Below are positions 1 through 10,406 of a DNA stretch of 64,000 nt, in pieces. Each line of letters opens with the position of its first letter. Position 1 is the stretch's first letter. The notes beneath the pieces are model-generated. The model did no database searches. It saw nothing but the letters and a program-made list of their open reading frames with translations, and was not told the origin of the DNA. The position numbers and the translations under genes are program-made. Source of the DNA: Shewanella livingstonensis (GTDB taxonomy: Bacteria; Pseudomonadota; Gammaproteobacteria; Enterobacterales; Shewanellaceae); assembly GCF_003855395.1 (NCBI RefSeq), contig NZ_CP034015.1:4226001-4290000 (forward strand). The letters run 5' to 3'.

Positions 1-433
1 TGGCCATAGCTTCAGGAATTAAACATAAACCAACAATTTGTAAATACAATTTACCATCGGCCATCAACTCGGCTGGTAAGTTCATTAAATTCAACATCAT
101 GGTTGAGCCGGTTAAAATACCTACCGCTGCGACCAAGCCAACTAAGAAATTGAATCCGATAGATGAATACACCACGGCGCTGGCTGCAGTTTTATTATTG
201 GCGCCTAAATACTGGGTAATGACAACGCTAGCGCCAATACTGACGAAACTAAATAACGTAATTGCCAGTTCGAACACCATATTACCAACAGACAACGCCG
301 CCACTCCCTGATACGACACATGGCTTATCATAAAGGTATTAATTGCGGCGGTTAAAAAGTGCAGAGCAAAATCGACGAATAATGGCCAAGTTAATGAAAA
401 TAATGACAAAGGTGCATTTGGCTTAACAAGCAT
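1..433 (-). CDS. MATE family efflux transporter, N-terminal part only
   Basis: Reading the minus strand from an ATG at 433 gives 144 codons that run off the left edge of the window, so the C-terminal two thirds are missing. The protein starts MLVKPNAPLSLFSL and has alternating hydrophobic segments typical of a multi-pass inner-membrane protein. The stretch ASVVITQYLGANNKTAA matches the conserved first-half region of MATE (multi antimicrobial extrusion) transporters, which export cationic drugs or metabolites using Na+ or H+ gradients. The substrate cannot be told. No strong ribosome binding site precedes the ATG; a TAG lies five codons upstream in frame, so the start is close to here. Family call is from sequence pattern only. 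Confidence 0.8.
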   Translation of the reverse strand, partial: MLVKPNAPLSLFSLTWPLFVDFALHFLTAAINTFMISHVSYQGVAALSVGNMVFELAITLFSFVSIGASVVITQYLGANNKTAASAVVYSSIGFNFLVGLVAAVGILTGSTMMLNLMNLPAELMADGKLYLQIVGLCLIPEAMA

Positions 434-569
434 AGAATGAGTTCAACTATTGAGAATGGCTAACAGAATAAGGTTATATCAGTAAATAATGACGTTTAGC
501 GTCAATTTTTAAGGCGAGGATGATGCTCGATAGCGTTTAAAAAAACAACGTTTATCGTAATTTATTTAC

Positions 570-604
570 AAAAAAAATCAGCTCATTCAAAAAATGAGCT
601 GATT
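570..604 (-). terminator. Rho-independent terminator of fba
   Basis: A perfect 12-bp stem (576-587 with 593-604, loop of 5) is followed on the minus strand by a run of U residues (from the A tract at 570-577). It lies 24 bp past the fba stop codon. Confidence 0.85.
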
Positions 605-627
605 TGCTGTTTTACGCTATAATTGGT

Positions 628-1692
628 TTACATGATTTTAGGATCAAGTTCACCAGATTGATAAGCTTTATACATGGCTTGCAGTGACTTAGGCTTAATT
701 TTAGAGCCCATGCCAGCACAACCAAATGCTTCATAACGCGTAGTACAAATGTCAGCCATTGCTTCCATTGATGCTTTTAAGAATTTACGCGGATCAAATT
801 CTGCAGGATGTTCAGCTAGGAATTTACGCACGGCACCTGTGGACGCTAAACGTAAATCGGTATCAATGTTCACTTTACGCACACCGTGCTTAATACCTTC
901 AACGATTTCTTCTAGTGGTACACCGTAAGTTTCTGGAATTTCACCACCATACTGGTTGATGATTTTAAGCCACTCTTGCGGTACTGAAGATGAACCGTGC
1001 ATCACTAGATGCGTATTAGGGATACGCGCATGGATTTCTTTAATACGGTCAATACGTAGTACATCACCGGTTGGTTTACGGCTAAACTTGTACGCACCAT
1101 GGCTGGTACCAATAGCAATGGCTAATGCATCAACGTGAGTATCAGCAACAAAACGCGCTGCTTCTTCTGGCGTAGTTAGCATTTGGTCCATGCTTAGAAT
1201 ACCTGACGCACCCACACCATCTTCTTCACCAGCTTGGCCAGTTTCTAAACTGCCTAAACAACCAATTTCACCTTCAACAGATACACCACAAGCATGAGCA
1301 AATGCGACCGTACGACGAGTCACATCTACGTTGTAGTCGTATGACGCTGGTGTTTTACCATCAGCCATTAATGAGCCGTCCATCATCACTGATGACATAC
1401 CTAACTGAATTGAACGCTGACAAATGTCAGGATCAGTACCGTGATCTTGATGAATACAGACCGGAATATCAGGATACTGCTCAAGCGCGGCGGCCATTAA
1501 GTATTTTAAAAATTGTGGGCGTGCATATTTACGTGCACCTGCAGATGCCTGCACAATCACAGGGCTGTCTGTTGCTTCAGCCGCTTGCATAATTGCACGC
1601 ATTTGCTCAAGGTTGTTCACGTTAAATGCAGGGACGCCATAACCATGCTCTGCAGCGTGGTCAAGCAGTTGTCGTAGAGAGATAAGAGCCAT
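628..1692 (-). CDS. fba: Class II fructose-bisphosphate aldolase
   Basis: The 354-residue protein cleaves fructose 1,6-bisphosphate to glyceraldehyde 3-phosphate and dihydroxyacetone phosphate, or makes it in gluconeogenesis, using a Zn2+ cofactor in the cytoplasm. The N-terminal [19 protein letters not shown], the metal-ligand region [10 protein letters not shown] near residue 80, the second His region VMHGSSS and the phosphate/sodium loop [11 protein letters not shown] are those of class II aldolases. Length and N-terminus fit the type II-B (Calvin-cycle) subtype rather than the E. coli FbaA subtype. A GGAG box lies 6 nt before the ATG. It follows pgk on the same strand with a 157-bp gap holding a strong hairpin, so it is probably cotranscribed with pgk and epd. 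Confidence 0.96.
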   Translation of the reverse strand: MALISLRQLLDHAAEHGYGVPAFNVNNLEQMRAIMQAAEATDSPVIVQASAGARKYARPQFLKYLMAAALEQYPDIPVCIHQDHGTDPDICQRSIQLGMSSVMMDGSLMADGKTPASYDYNVDVTRRTVAFAHACGVSVEGEIGCLGSLETGQAGEEDGVGASGILSMDQMLTTPEEAARFVADTHVDALAIAIGTSHGAYKFSRKPTGDVLRIDRIKEIHARIPNTHLVMHGSSSVPQEWLKIINQYGGEIPETYGVPLEEIVEGIKHGVRKVNIDTDLRLASTGAVRKFLAEHPAEFDPRKFLKASMEAMADICTTRYEAFGCAGMGSKIKPKSLQAMYKAYQSGELDPKIM

Positions 1693-1755
1693 TTTTGTTC
1701 TCCATTAATAGGGTGATTACTCACCTAGGTCGCTATCGTTTGGACGGATTTTACA

Positions 1756-1802
1756 CTCTGACATAACCTACATCCTGTAGATTATGTCAGAGCATTTTTT
1801 TT
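1756..1802. other. Intercistronic hairpin between pgk and fba
   Basis: A 17-bp inverted repeat with one mismatch (1756-1772 with 1776-1792, loop TCC) is followed on the plus strand by eight or more T residues. It therefore looks like an intrinsic terminator for plus-strand transcription, although no plus-strand gene lies upstream. On the minus strand it would be an intercistronic stem between pgk and fba without a U tract. A role in mRNA processing, or as a block to antisense transcription, is inference. Confidence 0.6.
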
Positions 1803-1849
1803 ATAATAATTATTATTAGGCTTTACGGCACAAATATTTAATACGTGAA

Positions 1850-3025
1850 CTAAGCGCCACGTTTTTCAAGCATTGCAACGGCAGGTAGCTCTTTACCTTC
1901 TAAAAATTCAAGGAAAGCACCACCGCCGGTTGAAATATACGATACTTTGTCGGCAATATTGTATTTATCCACTGCTGCCAGAGTGTCACCACCGCCAGCA
2001 ATAGAAAATGCTTTGGAATTTGCGATCGCTTGAGCAATACGCTTGGTACCTTCACCGAATTGATCAAACTCAAACACGCCTACTGGGCCATTCCAGACGA
2101 TAGTGCCCGCTTGTTCAATAATTTTAGCTAAGGCTTCTGCACTGTCAGGACCAATATCGAAAATCATGTCGCTGTCAGTCACTTCGCTCACTGATTTCAA
2201 CGTAGCTGCTGCGGTAGGGCTAAATTCACTCGCCACTACCACATCCGTTGGCACAGGGATATCACCACCACGGCTTCGGGCATTCGCAATAAGACGCTTG
2301 GCCTCTTCTACTAGATCAGCTTCATACAACGACTTGCCAACTTTATAACCTGCAGCAGCAATAAAGGTATTAGCAATACCGCCACCCACAACTAACTGGT
2401 CAACTTTGGTCGATAAGCTTTCAAGCACGGTTAATTTAGTTGACACTTTAGATCCACCTACAATCGCCACCATTGGACGAGCAGGGTTATCAAGCGCTTT
2501 GCCTAATGCATCTAATTCTTGTGATAATAATGGGCCAGCACAGGCAATAGGCGCATACACACCGACGCCATGAGTAGATGCTTGGGCGCGGTGAGCCGTT
2601 CCAAATGCGTCCATTACATAGACATCGCACAGTGCTGCCATTTTTTTAGATAATGTTTCATCATTTTTACCTTCGCCAATATTAAAGCGAACGTTTTCAA
2701 ATACGACGACTTCGCCAACATTAACCTCAACACCATCAAGATAATTACTCACTAAGCGCACTGAACAATCTAACGCTTTAGTTAAATAATCGACTACCGG
2801 TTGCATTGAATATTCAGCGTTAAACTCGCCTTCTGTTGGGCGGCCTAAATGAGACATCACCATTACGGCGGCGCCTTTTTTCAATGCGAGTTGAATGGTT
2901 GGTAATGATGCTCGTAAACGCGCATCACTTGTTACAACACCGTCGCTGACAGGTACGTTTAAATCTTCACGGATAAGCACGCGCTTATTTTGTAGATCTA
3001 AATCTGTCATGTTAATAATTGCCAT
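1850..3025 (-). CDS. pgk: Phosphoglycerate kinase
   Basis: The 391-residue cytoplasmic enzyme interconverts 1,3-bisphosphoglycerate + ADP and 3-phosphoglycerate + ATP. Visible family motifs are [12 protein letters not shown] near the N-terminus, [10 protein letters not shown] (phosphoglycerate-binding domain), [13 protein letters not shown], and [12 protein letters not shown] followed by the C-terminal [17 protein letters not shown] hinge and active-site segment. Length fits bacterial PGKs (about 387-400). AAGGA precedes the ATG by about 10 nt. It lies between epd (78 bp upstream) and fba, the order commonly found in gammaproteobacteria, so epd-pgk-fba is probably one operon. Confidence 0.97.
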   Translation of the reverse strand: MAIINMTDLDLQNKRVLIREDLNVPVSDGVVTSDARLRASLPTIQLALKKGAAVMVMSHLGRPTEGEFNAEYSMQPVVDYLTKALDCSVRLVSNYLDGVEVNVGEVVVFENVRFNIGEGKNDETLSKKMAALCDVYVMDAFGTAHRAQASTHGVGVYAPIACAGPLLSQELDALGKALDNPARPMVAIVGGSKVSTKLTVLESLSTKVDQLVVGGGIANTFIAAAGYKVGKSLYEADLVEEAKRLIANARSRGGDIPVPTDVVVASEFSPTAAATLKSVSEVTDSDMIFDIGPDSAEALAKIIEQAGTIVWNGPVGVFEFDQFGEGTKRIAQAIANSKAFSIAGGGDTLAAVDKYNIADKVSYISTGGGAFLEFLEGKELPAVAMLEKRGA

Positions 3026-3103
3026 AATTAGCAGTTCCTTTTTAAGTTAATACAAAGTCTTGCTGCGCAACCGGTTTAACCCATTGCACATAATCTGTTG
3101 ATA

Positions 3104-4123
3104 TTACCTATCTAACTTTGCTTGGATCATTGCTAAGCTAGTATCGAGCATACGGTTGGCAAAACCCCATTCGTTGTCGCACCATAATAACAATTTGACC
3201 AAGTGGCCGGCGCTGACACGAGTTTGGGTACCATCAACGATGCTAGAACGGGGATCGTGGTTAAAGTCACACGATACCAATGGCTCGTCAGTATAACCTA
3301 AAATACCATTAAAACTGCCGTTTGAGGCAAGTTGTAACACACTGTTAATCTGTTCAATATTGACTTTTTTCTCTAGCGTGACAGATAAGTCGATCGCGGT
3401 CACATTTATGGTGGGAACCCGCACAGAAATGGCTTCAAACTTATCTTTCATGTGCGGCAAAATACGCTCAATGCCGCGAGCTAATTTTGTGTCCACTGGA
3501 ATAATAGATTGACCTGCGGCGCGCGTTCGGCGTAAATCGTCATGATAAGCGTCAATCACTTGTTGATCATTCATCGCCGAGTGAATTGTGGTAATCGCGC
3601 CACTTTTGACTTCAAAATGCTTATCTAATACATCGATAACCGGAACAATACAATTAGTGGTGCAAGACGCGTTAGAAATAACGGTATGCTCTGCGCGTAA
3701 TAAGTCATGATTGACACCATAGACAATGGTGGCATCAACGTCTGCAGAAGAAGGATGGCTAATAAGCACTTGCTTAGCGCCAGCTTGAATATGTGCTTCG
3801 CAAGCATGACGGTCAATTAAGCTGCCGGTGGCTTCATAAACAATATCAATATCAAGCTCAGCCCAAGGCAATAAGTTAGCATCAGCTTGATTGAGTAATA
3901 AAATACTGTCATCGCCAATAAGTAACTGATCACCGCTTAGTTTAACGGTATGCTTAAAACGACCATGAGTAGTGTCATATTGGGTTAAATGACAAATGGC
4001 TTCTGGCTTTGCCAACTCATTGATCGCCACAATTTGGATTTGTTGACGTTTACCAGATTCGTACAAGGCACGAAGTATTGAGCGGCCAATCCGGCCATAA
4101 CCATTAATTGCAACTCGAATCAT
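3104..4123 (-). CDS. epd: D-erythrose-4-phosphate dehydrogenase
   Basis: This member of the GAPDH family oxidises erythrose 4-phosphate to 4-phosphoerythronate with NAD+, the first step of the DXP-dependent pyridoxal phosphate route. It has the N-terminal dinucleotide fold ([20 protein letters not shown]), the catalytic cysteine in [13 protein letters not shown] near residue 155, and the C-terminal [12 protein letters not shown] motif. The 339-residue length equals that of E. coli Epd, and the neighbourhood (tkt upstream, pgk downstream) is the standard one for epd. A true GAPDH is the main alternative; context and an N-terminus longer than in GapA favour Epd. The tkt terminator lies in the gap upstream, so epd probably has its own promoter. 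Confidence 0.92.
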   Translation of the reverse strand: MIRVAINGYGRIGRSILRALYESGKRQQIQIVAINELAKPEAICHLTQYDTTHGRFKHTVKLSGDQLLIGDDSILLLNQADANLLPWAELDIDIVYEATGSLIDRHACEAHIQAGAKQVLISHPSSADVDATIVYGVNHDLLRAEHTVISNASCTTNCIVPVIDVLDKHFEVKSGAITTIHSAMNDQQVIDAYHDDLRRTRAAGQSIIPVDTKLARGIERILPHMKDKFEAISVRVPTINVTAIDLSVTLEKKVNIEQINSVLQLASNGSFNGILGYTDEPLVSCDFNHDPRSSIVDGTQTRVSAGHLVKLLLWCDNEWGFANRMLDTSLAMIQAKLDR

Positions 4124-4232
4124 TTAGGGTCCAGAATAATTAACTAAAGCACTTATGATTGAATCAATTATAGTAAAAAGAACTGAAATATAAGTAACTT
4201 AGCATGTATTGTTTTACGTGAAATAAAGACAT

Positions 4233-4266
4233 AAAAAAACGGCCTGCAATCGTATTGCAAGCCGTT
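4233..4266 (-). terminator. Rho-independent terminator of tkt
   Basis: A stem with arms AACGGCCTGCAA and TTGCAAGCCGTT (one mismatch, 5-nt loop) ends in a U run on the minus strand. It sits just past the tkt stop and before epd. Confidence 0.8.
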
Positions 4267-4313
4267 ATTATACAGATTAAACACTTAATAGATAAGTGTT
4301 TAATCTCAGATGA

Positions 4314-6308
4314 TTATCCTAAAGACTGGACAGTTTTTACTACATTATCAACAGTGAAGCCGAAATGTTTAAGTAAATCACCACCAGGAGCTGACTCACC
4401 GAAGGTAGTCATACCCACTACGCCGCCATCAAAACCAACATACTTGTACCAGAAATCAGTATGGGCAGCTTCAACAGCAACACGTTTAGTGACGCCTTTT
4501 GGTAGTACAGATTCTTTGTAAGCAGCATCTTGCTTATCAAACTCGGTAGTAGAAGGCATAGACACTACCCGTACTTTTTGACCTAGTTTGGTTAGCTCTA
4601 CAGCAGAATCCATAGCTAATTGCACTTCAGAACCTGTTGCAATCAAAATCACATCAGCAGTACCTTGGCAATCAGACAGTACATAACCCCCTTTAGCCAC
4701 GTTAGCTAATTGCTCAGCGGTACGCGCTTGGGCTTTAAGACCCTGACGACTAAAGATTAATGATGTAGGAGCATCACGACGCTCAATGGCTACTTTCCAT
4801 GAAACAGCCGTTTCTGCTGCATCACATGGGCGCCAAACGGCCATATTCGGCGTTAAACGCAAGTTAGCCAATTGCTCAATAGGCTGATGGGTTGGACCAT
4901 CTTCGCCTTGACCAATAGAGTCATGGGTGTAAACGAAAATATTTTGAATGCCCATTAACGCAGACATACGAACCGCGTTACGCGCATATTCCATAAACAT
5001 CATGAAGGTTGCGCCATAGTTAATAAAACCACCATGTAACGACGCGCCGTTCATAATACCGCTCATCCCGAACTCACGTACACCGTAATAGATGTAGTTA
5101 CCGGCAGGATCGTCTTGTATGCCTTTTGAACCAGACCAAAGCGTTAAGTTAGAACCGGCTAAGTCTGCGCTGCCGCCGAGTAATTCAGGCAACATAGCAC
5201 CAAAGAAACCAATCGCATTTTGAGACGCTTTACGACTCGCAATACCTTCAGCTTTATCTTGGCTTTCTTGAATAAAAGCTTGTGCTTTTACTTCAAAATC
5301 TGCAGGTAAGTCACCTTTCAATACACGGCGTTCATATTCTGCAGCAAGCTCTGGGAATGCAGCTTGATAAGCGGCAAACTTATCATTCCATAATGACTCG
5401 TTAGCAACACCTTTATGCTTAGCATCCCAACCAGCATACACATCTGATGGGATTTCAAATGGCGCGTGTGGCCAGTTTAAGAACTCACGTGCGGCGGCAA
5501 TTTCAGCATCACCTAATGGTGCACCATGACAATCATGGCTACCCGATTTGTTCGGCGAGCCAAAACCAATAATGGTTTTACAGCAAATCATAGATGGTTT
5601 ATCTGTTACAGATTTAGCTTGTTCAATTGCTGCACGGATAGCATCTGGATTATGGCCATCTACATCAGCAATGACATGCCAGCCATAAGCTTCAAAACGC
5701 TTAGGGGTATCGTCAGTGAACCAACCTTCAACATGACCATCGATAGAAATACCGTTGTCATCCCAAAATGCCACTAACTTTCCAAGGCCTAATGTTCCGG
5801 CTAATGAACTGACTTCGTGAGAAATACCTTCCATTAAACAACCATCACCCAAGAAACAATAAGTGAAGTGATCGACAATGTCGTGACCTGGACGGTTAAA
5901 CTGGGCTGCCAAGGTTTTTTCAGCAATCGCCATACCAACAGCATTACTCAAACCAGCACCTAAAGGACCCGTTGTCGTTTCAACACCAGGTGTATAACCA
6001 TATTCTGGATGGCCAGGTGTTTTTGAATGTAATTGGCGGAATTGCTTTAGCTCTTCAATTGGCAATTCATAACCAGATAAATGCAGTAAAGAGTAAATAA
6101 GCATAGAGCCATGACCGTTTGACAAAACAAAACGATCGCGATCGACCCAGTTAGGATTAGTTGGATTATGCTTTAGAAAATCATTCCATAGCACTTCGGC
6201 GATATCAGCCATACCCATTGGGGCACCTGGATGACCAGAATTGGCTTTTTGAACCGCATCCATACTTAAGGCGCGAATAGCGTTAGCGAGTACTTTACGA
6301 GATGACAT
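4314..6308 (-). CDS. tkt: Transketolase
   Basis: Thiamine-diphosphate-dependent enzyme that moves two-carbon units between ketose and aldose phosphates in the non-oxidative pentose phosphate pathway. The open frame extends to an ATG at 6356, but the start at 6308 is preferred: it gives [17 protein letters not shown], matching the E. coli TktA N-terminus, has AGGAGAG 2-8 nt upstream, and yields 664 residues (TktA has 663). Visible motifs are [12 protein letters not shown], the ThDP-binding [15 protein letters not shown] near residue 150, the pyrimidine domain [18 protein letters not shown] near residue 460, and the C-terminal [16 protein letters not shown]. It is divergent from metK across 540 bp and is followed by a clear terminator, so it is likely monocistronic. 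Confidence 0.96.
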   Translation of the reverse strand: MSSRKVLANAIRALSMDAVQKANSGHPGAPMGMADIAEVLWNDFLKHNPTNPNWVDRDRFVLSNGHGSMLIYSLLHLSGYELPIEELKQFRQLHSKTPGHPEYGYTPGVETTTGPLGAGLSNAVGMAIAEKTLAAQFNRPGHDIVDHFTYCFLGDGCLMEGISHEVSSLAGTLGLGKLVAFWDDNGISIDGHVEGWFTDDTPKRFEAYGWHVIADVDGHNPDAIRAAIEQAKSVTDKPSMICCKTIIGFGSPNKSGSHDCHGAPLGDAEIAAAREFLNWPHAPFEIPSDVYAGWDAKHKGVANESLWNDKFAAYQAAFPELAAEYERRVLKGDLPADFEVKAQAFIQESQDKAEGIASRKASQNAIGFFGAMLPELLGGSADLAGSNLTLWSGSKGIQDDPAGNYIYYGVREFGMSGIMNGASLHGGFINYGATFMMFMEYARNAVRMSALMGIQNIFVYTHDSIGQGEDGPTHQPIEQLANLRLTPNMAVWRPCDAAETAVSWKVAIERRDAPTSLIFSRQGLKAQARTAEQLANVAKGGYVLSDCQGTADVILIATGSEVQLAMDSAVELTKLGQKVRVVSMPSTTEFDKQDAAYKESVLPKGVTKRVAVEAAHTDFWYKYVGFDGGVVGMTTFGESAPGGDLLKHFGFTVDNVVKTVQSLG

Positions 6309-6801
6309 GCTCTCTCCTGCTTGTTTGTAAGGTTTAGCGGGCAATTGTGAAGCCATATTTTCCCCTACTAGGCGATGTGACGCAAATTAAAATTTCTCAG
6401 TTTACATTTTTTGTCATTAATAAACCACATTTTAACCATTGCAGGTCACAAAACAGCTCTATTTTATGCACCACATCTCAAGGATAAAAACCAATCAGAG
6501 ACATTGATGAACCGAGTAATTATTTATTGACAGTCAAGCTAAAAAGCAACTCAACATCGGTAAAAAACATATCATATCTTCAGCTAAGGCCTAATAATCA
6601 ACCTTGATATTGTTCAATTAATGGCACCAAAGTGATTAAAACAGATCAACGCAAACCATTAATACCCATTATAATCAGTAATTTGATTGACCCACCAGCT
6701 AAACACACTCATTGTGAATATAAAATATTCCTGCACTACTGCACAATTCTCCAGTTAAATTCGTATAAAGGGGTGTTATCAAATTAGATTTCGACTAAAA
6801 T
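6309..6801. other. Long intergenic region between tkt and metK
   Basis: About 490 AT-rich bases without a convincing gene on either strand. It must contain the divergent tkt and metK promoters. Around 6659-6675 it has TAATACCCATTATA followed by ATCA, a string nearly repeated at 12911-12930. The metK-proximal end contains the MetJ boxes listed separately. I see nothing else supportable here. Confidence 0.5.
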
Positions 6802-6817
6802 AGACGTCTAGACGTAT
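6802..6817 (+). promoter_or_regulatory. Two tandem MetJ boxes in front of metK
   Basis: AGACGTCT at 6802-6809 is an exact match to the 8-bp met box, and AGACGTAT at 6810-6817 matches 7 of 8. They are directly abutted, as MetJ dimers require, and end 31 bp before the metK ATG. The preceding octamer at 6786-6793 is a weak further match. Repression of metK by MetJ with S-adenosylmethionine as corepressor is established in enteric bacteria; here it is inferred from the site. Confidence 0.88.
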
Positions 6818-6848
6818 ATTCAAATGCAACCAACGAGATTCTCCTATT

Positions 6849-8000
6849 ATGGCAAAGCACTTGTTTACCTCTGAGTCGGTCTCAGAAGGTCATCCAGATA
6901 AAATCGCCGATCAGATTTCTGATGCGGTATTAGACGCAATACTTGAGCAAGATCCAAAAGCTCGTGTTGCGTGCGAAACGTATGTCAAAACCGGTATGGT
7001 ATTAGTGGGCGGTGAAGTCACCACTTCTGCTTGGGTCGACATTGAAGAAATTACCCGTAAAACGGTACGCGAAATCGGTTATACCAATTCAGATATGGGT
7101 TTTGATGCTGATTCATGTGCTGTTTTAAATGCTATTGGCAAACAGTCTCCAGATATTAACCAAGGTGTTGATCGTTCAGATCCTGCAGAGCAAGGCGCGG
7201 GCGACCAAGGGTTAATGTTTGGTTATGCCAGCAATGAAACCGACGTATTAATGCCTGCACCGATTACTTATGCCCACAAATTAGTTAAGCGTCAGTCTGA
7301 AGTCCGTAAAGACGGCACACTACCTTGGTTACGCCCAGATGCTAAAAGCCAGGTCACGTTTGCTTATGATGATGGAAAAATCATCGGTATCGATGCGATT
7401 GTATTATCAACTCAACATCGTGAAGATGTGACCCAAGCTGACTTGATTGAAGCGGTAATGGAAACCATCATCAAGCCGGTATTACCTGCGCAATGGTTAA
7501 ACAAAAACACTAAATACTTTATCAACCCTACTGGTCGCTTTGTCATTGGCGGCCCTGTTGGTGATTGTGGTTTAACAGGCCGCAAGATTATTGTAGATAC
7601 TTATGGCGGAATGGCGCGTCATGGTGGTGGTGCTTTCTCTGGTAAAGACCCATCAAAAGTAGACCGTAGCGCAGCTTATGCTGCACGTTATGTAGCTAAA
7701 AACATCGTTGCTGCTGGTCTTGCTGACCGTTGTGAGCTACAAGTGTCTTACGCTATTGGTGTTGCAGAGCCAACCTCTATTAGTATTGAAACATTCGGTA
7801 CTGGTAAAGTGTCTGAAGAAGTATTGATCAAGTTAATTCGTCAACACTTCGAATTACGCCCATATGGCTTAACGGCAATGTTAGATTTAGCGCGTCCAAT
7901 CTATCAACAAACTGCGGCTTATGGTCATTTTGGTCGCGATATATTCCCGTGGGAAGCGACGGATAAAGCTGAAATTCTCCGTGCAGATGCCGGACTATAA
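6849..8000 (+). CDS. metK: S-adenosylmethionine synthetase
   Basis: Makes S-adenosylmethionine from methionine and ATP; a homotetramer requiring Mg2+ and K+. The 383 residues (E. coli 384) begin [21 protein letters not shown], which includes the methionine-loop His and the ATP-binding HPDK. The hallmark [12 protein letters not shown] (near residue 118) and the P-loop-like [16 protein letters not shown] (near residue 259) are intact. The ATG is preceded by a weak purine stretch. The gene stands alone on the plus strand with MetJ boxes upstream and a strong terminator downstream. Confidence 0.98.
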   Translation: MAKHLFTSESVSEGHPDKIADQISDAVLDAILEQDPKARVACETYVKTGMVLVGGEVTTSAWVDIEEITRKTVREIGYTNSDMGFDADSCAVLNAIGKQSPDINQGVDRSDPAEQGAGDQGLMFGYASNETDVLMPAPITYAHKLVKRQSEVRKDGTLPWLRPDAKSQVTFAYDDGKIIGIDAIVLSTQHREDVTQADLIEAVMETIIKPVLPAQWLNKNTKYFINPTGRFVIGGPVGDCGLTGRKIIVDTYGGMARHGGGAFSGKDPSKVDRSAAYAARYVAKNIVAAGLADRCELQVSYAIGVAEPTSISIETFGTGKVSEEVLIKLIRQHFELRPYGLTAMLDLARPIYQQTAAYGHFGRDIFPWEATDKAEILRADAGL

Positions 8001-8064
8001 TAAGCAAACTAAATATATCGTCATAACGTTGTAGCTTGTTGATTACGCTAAAACGATATCAAAC

Positions 8065-8090
8065 ATAAAACCGCCCATTGGCGGTTTTAT
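8065..8090 (+). terminator. Rho-independent terminator of metK
   Basis: Arms AAAACCGCC and GGCGGTTTT with a 4-nt loop lie 65 bp past the metK stop, with a T-rich right arm. The hairpin overlaps the first possible start codon of the next open frame (8078), which argues that the next gene starts further downstream. Confidence 0.8.
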
Positions 8091-8137
8091 GTTATTTACG
8101 ATACCTCATTTGTAGTAATCACTTTAAAGGCAACGAT

Positions 8138-8827
8138 TTGGTCTCAACAATGGATTTTGTTATGTATCAACCGACTTGGCTGGACACAAAAATAACGGCA
8201 AACCTCAAACCATCTGTTACATCGTTATCCATTGAGGCTAAACCGATTGCAAATAAATCGGTGATAACCAATCCTACTGCAGTTAAAGTCACTGAGGATG
8301 AACTCGCTGCTATTGAACTCTCCGTCATAAAAGAGTGGTCTGCGATTAAATTATTCTATCGCCGTTATATGCCTTATGCGCGACTAGCCCAAAAAGAAGC
8401 CGTTGCAGTGATCCATCATCTAGATTCGACGGCTAAAAATAGTCGAGATGATATTAGTCGTGATATTAATAACGGTAGTAATGACGTTAATGAAGCGGAA
8501 TACAGACAACTGAAAATTATTGCCGCAATAAGAGTTAAACCGATAGGTCGATATCAACTGGTCAATGGATTACTGGTTCATCCTGATTATCGCGGCCTGC
8601 AACTTTCAATTCAATTATTGCAGTTTATTGCGCCAACTTTAAAAGTTAAACATTGCTTCTTATTTGCTCACCCGTGGTTAATAGGCTTATATCAACAGCA
8701 ACACTTTGTAGTGATAGACAATGAAGCACTATTGGCATTACCGGCAGAGATCACTCAATTATATTATCGTTATCACTCTGAAGAACGACCACTGGTGTTG
8801 ATGCAGTTAACTAATCCTGAACAATAA
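8138..8827 (+). CDS. GNAT-like acetyltransferase domain protein
   Basis: The open frame begins at 8078 inside the metK terminator, so a later start is more likely. TTG at 8138 has AAAGG 7 nt upstream; ATGs at 8150 and 8162 are alternatives with weaker sites. From 8138 the product is 229 residues. The segment VNGLLVHPDYRGLQLSIQLLQFI around residues 148-170 resembles GNAT motif A (V-x-P-x-[YR]-R-G-x-x-[LI]-x-x-x-L), preceded by a beta strand (IIAAIRVKPIG). The canonical Q/R-x-x-G-x-G/A acetyl-CoA loop is degenerate (RGLQLS), so catalytic activity is uncertain. The N-terminal 60 residues look low in structure. Substrate unknown. Confidence 0.6.
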   Translation: MVSTMDFVMYQPTWLDTKITANLKPSVTSLSIEAKPIANKSVITNPTAVKVTEDELAAIELSVIKEWSAIKLFYRRYMPYARLAQKEAVAVIHHLDSTAKNSRDDISRDINNGSNDVNEAEYRQLKIIAAIRVKPIGRYQLVNGLLVHPDYRGLQLSIQLLQFIAPTLKVKHCFLFAHPWLIGLYQQQHFVVIDNEALLALPAEITQLYYRYHSEERPLVLMQLTNPEQ

Positions 8828-8922
8828 TTTGTATCAATTATTTGTATCAATTATTTAGCTAAATAATCCTAATGTACAAAGGGAAGATGCCGATTAACAT
8901 TAAGCCAATGCGATCAAATACG

Positions 8923-9279
8923 TTAACAGTGATCGAAATGCGAGCTTTCAATACACATAAATGATACTTGCTGCATACTCATTACTGGCACCTCTTTGAC
9001 ACTTATTGACGTCAGATTGATACGCTCAACTTGGGTAAACATTGTAATCGCGGCATGGTAGTCATTGGTTACACCACAAAATAACCACATATCATTCCAG
9101 CGCACAAAATATCCTGCTTGCTGCAATTGCGGATTTTGTTCACCTTGCACATCAGCTTCAACACACTCATAAGACTCAGTCGCGTCTGCCAATACCGCAG
9201 CTATTAGCTTCATATTGTCGAACGCTGATAACCTTAAATGACAGTATGGTGAAAAAAGTGTTTCAAAGTCAGCGACCAT
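8923..9279 (-). CDS. Hypothetical protein, 118 residues
   Basis: I do not recognise the family. The frame is open to 9375, but ATG at 9279 is chosen because TTAGGAA lies 5-11 nt upstream. The product begins MVADFETLFSPYCHLRLSAF, is soluble in appearance with no signal peptide or membrane segment, and carries several aromatic residues and two late cysteines. It faces the GNAT-like gene tail-to-tail. The roughly 95-bp convergent gap shows no clear hairpin terminator. Confidence 0.6.
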   Translation of the reverse strand: MVADFETLFSPYCHLRLSAFDNMKLIAAVLADATESYECVEADVQGEQNPQLQQAGYFVRWNDMWLFCGVTNDYHAAITMFTQVERINLTSISVKEVPVMSMQQVSFMCIESSHFDHC

Positions 9280-9510
9280 AATATTCCTAATTAATCTCAG
9301 CTCGAGATAAAAGGTGGGATAAATCGATTGATTTAAAGCGAGTAACGTTAAACTTGCTATGTGTTTTGCTAACAAATAGCCTTAGTGGGTTAGTCGCTGC
9401 TTCAACATAATTATTGGCAATACAATAGACTCTAAAAAAGTTGTTTAATAACCGTTTATCTCTAAAGGAAAGTTAATAAACAACCACGTTAGCAATAAAA
9501 TCTAGCTTAA

Positions 9511-10062
9511 CTAGAGTGCAACATTAGAGGTGGCCAATAAACAATAGTCACGTTGTTCAAAACTAAATTTTTCTATCTCTGTCATCGCCGCTTTTTGTTG
9601 ATGTGCAGCTAACGAACGCGCATTATCTGCGGCAACATAGGTCACCATAAATGGAAAAGTAGCGCTTACTTGTGTTTTTAACTCACTCACTAACGCCACA
9701 AACACGCCTTGACCACGTTTAGATTCTTGAATCCAAACAGGTCCATATTGACACGAATTAGTCGTCGATAAGGCTTGACCCTCTAACTCAGCAAACCTAA
9801 TTTTTTGGATAATATGACGATACAATGGCTGCGCAGAAAAGAATGACCATTTTGCAGCCATCACATAACCAATGATTTGGCCTTGTTCTTCTGCCACGAT
9901 AAACCAATGTTGATTGATAAGCTGGCTCACTTCACTTTTGGTGAACGAGTGGGCATGAAGTTGGTTATCTGAACCAAACAACTCATCATCTACATGAGCA
10001 CGCTCTAACTGCACAATAGCAGCAACATCGGTTAATAACGCCTTACGGATAATAAATGACAA
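9511..10062 (-). CDS. GNAT family N-acetyltransferase
   Basis: The 183-residue protein starts MSFIIRKALLTDVAAIVQLE, the usual beta1-alpha1 opening of GNAT enzymes, followed by HWFIVAEEQGQIIGYVMA (beta3-beta4, near residue 50) and a central region around WIQESKRGQGVFVALVSEL (near residue 110-130) corresponding to the acetyl-CoA-binding motif A (RGQGV). A late TYVAADNARSLAAHQ fits the motif B region with the conserved Asn. Substrate unknown. The start codon lies 3 nt after the stop codon of the small membrane protein gene upstream, so the two are cotranscribed. Confidence 0.8.
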   Translation of the reverse strand: MSFIIRKALLTDVAAIVQLERAHVDDELFGSDNQLHAHSFTKSEVSQLINQHWFIVAEEQGQIIGYVMAAKWSFFSAQPLYRHIIQKIRFAELEGQALSTTNSCQYGPVWIQESKRGQGVFVALVSELKTQVSATFPFMVTYVAADNARSLAAHQQKAAMTEIEKFSFEQRDYCLLATSNVAL

Positions 10063-10065
10063 TGA

Positions 10066-10284
10066 TTATTCCTTTGAACCTGAATGGGGAGATTGTTTCT
10101 TGGCCCATTCTATCACTAGCGCAACAGGCAGCGGAGACATAATTAATGTTCCTACGCCAATGAGTAACGCAATCACTAACATACCACTGACTTGTTGACC
10201 TACATCACTTTGCCAATATAAGCCGACGCCCACCAACATCATGATTAAACCAATGATATGCAACACTTTGACTAATTTGATCAT
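10066..10284 (-). CDS. Small two-helix membrane protein
   Basis: The 72-residue product has two hydrophobic segments, roughly residues 5-24 (VLHIIGLIMMLVGVGLYW) and 34-58, joined by a short polar loop, and a basic C-terminus (KKQSPHSGSKE). No family is recognised. It is the first gene of a two-gene unit with the GNAT gene (3-nt spacing). AGAGTGTC lies before the ATG as a moderate ribosome binding site. Confidence 0.6.
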   Translation of the reverse strand: MIKLVKVLHIIGLIMMLVGVGLYWQSDVGQQVSGMLVIALLIGVGTLIMSPLPVALVIEWAKKQSPHSGSKE

Positions 10285-10406
10285 TTGACACTCTTTAATA
10301 CGTTAAATAATGTTCATGAATCCAAAACATTACAATTATTTACGCCCTTATTAATGTTCAAGTAGTAGAATAACGGCAATTTTTTAGTATTTGGAACTCT
10401 CTTCGC

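Noticed and set aside
4314..6356. Longer transketolase start at 6356
   Set aside because: The 16 extra residues do not match the family N-terminus, whereas the ATG at 6308 has a strong AGGAGAG and gives the standard length.
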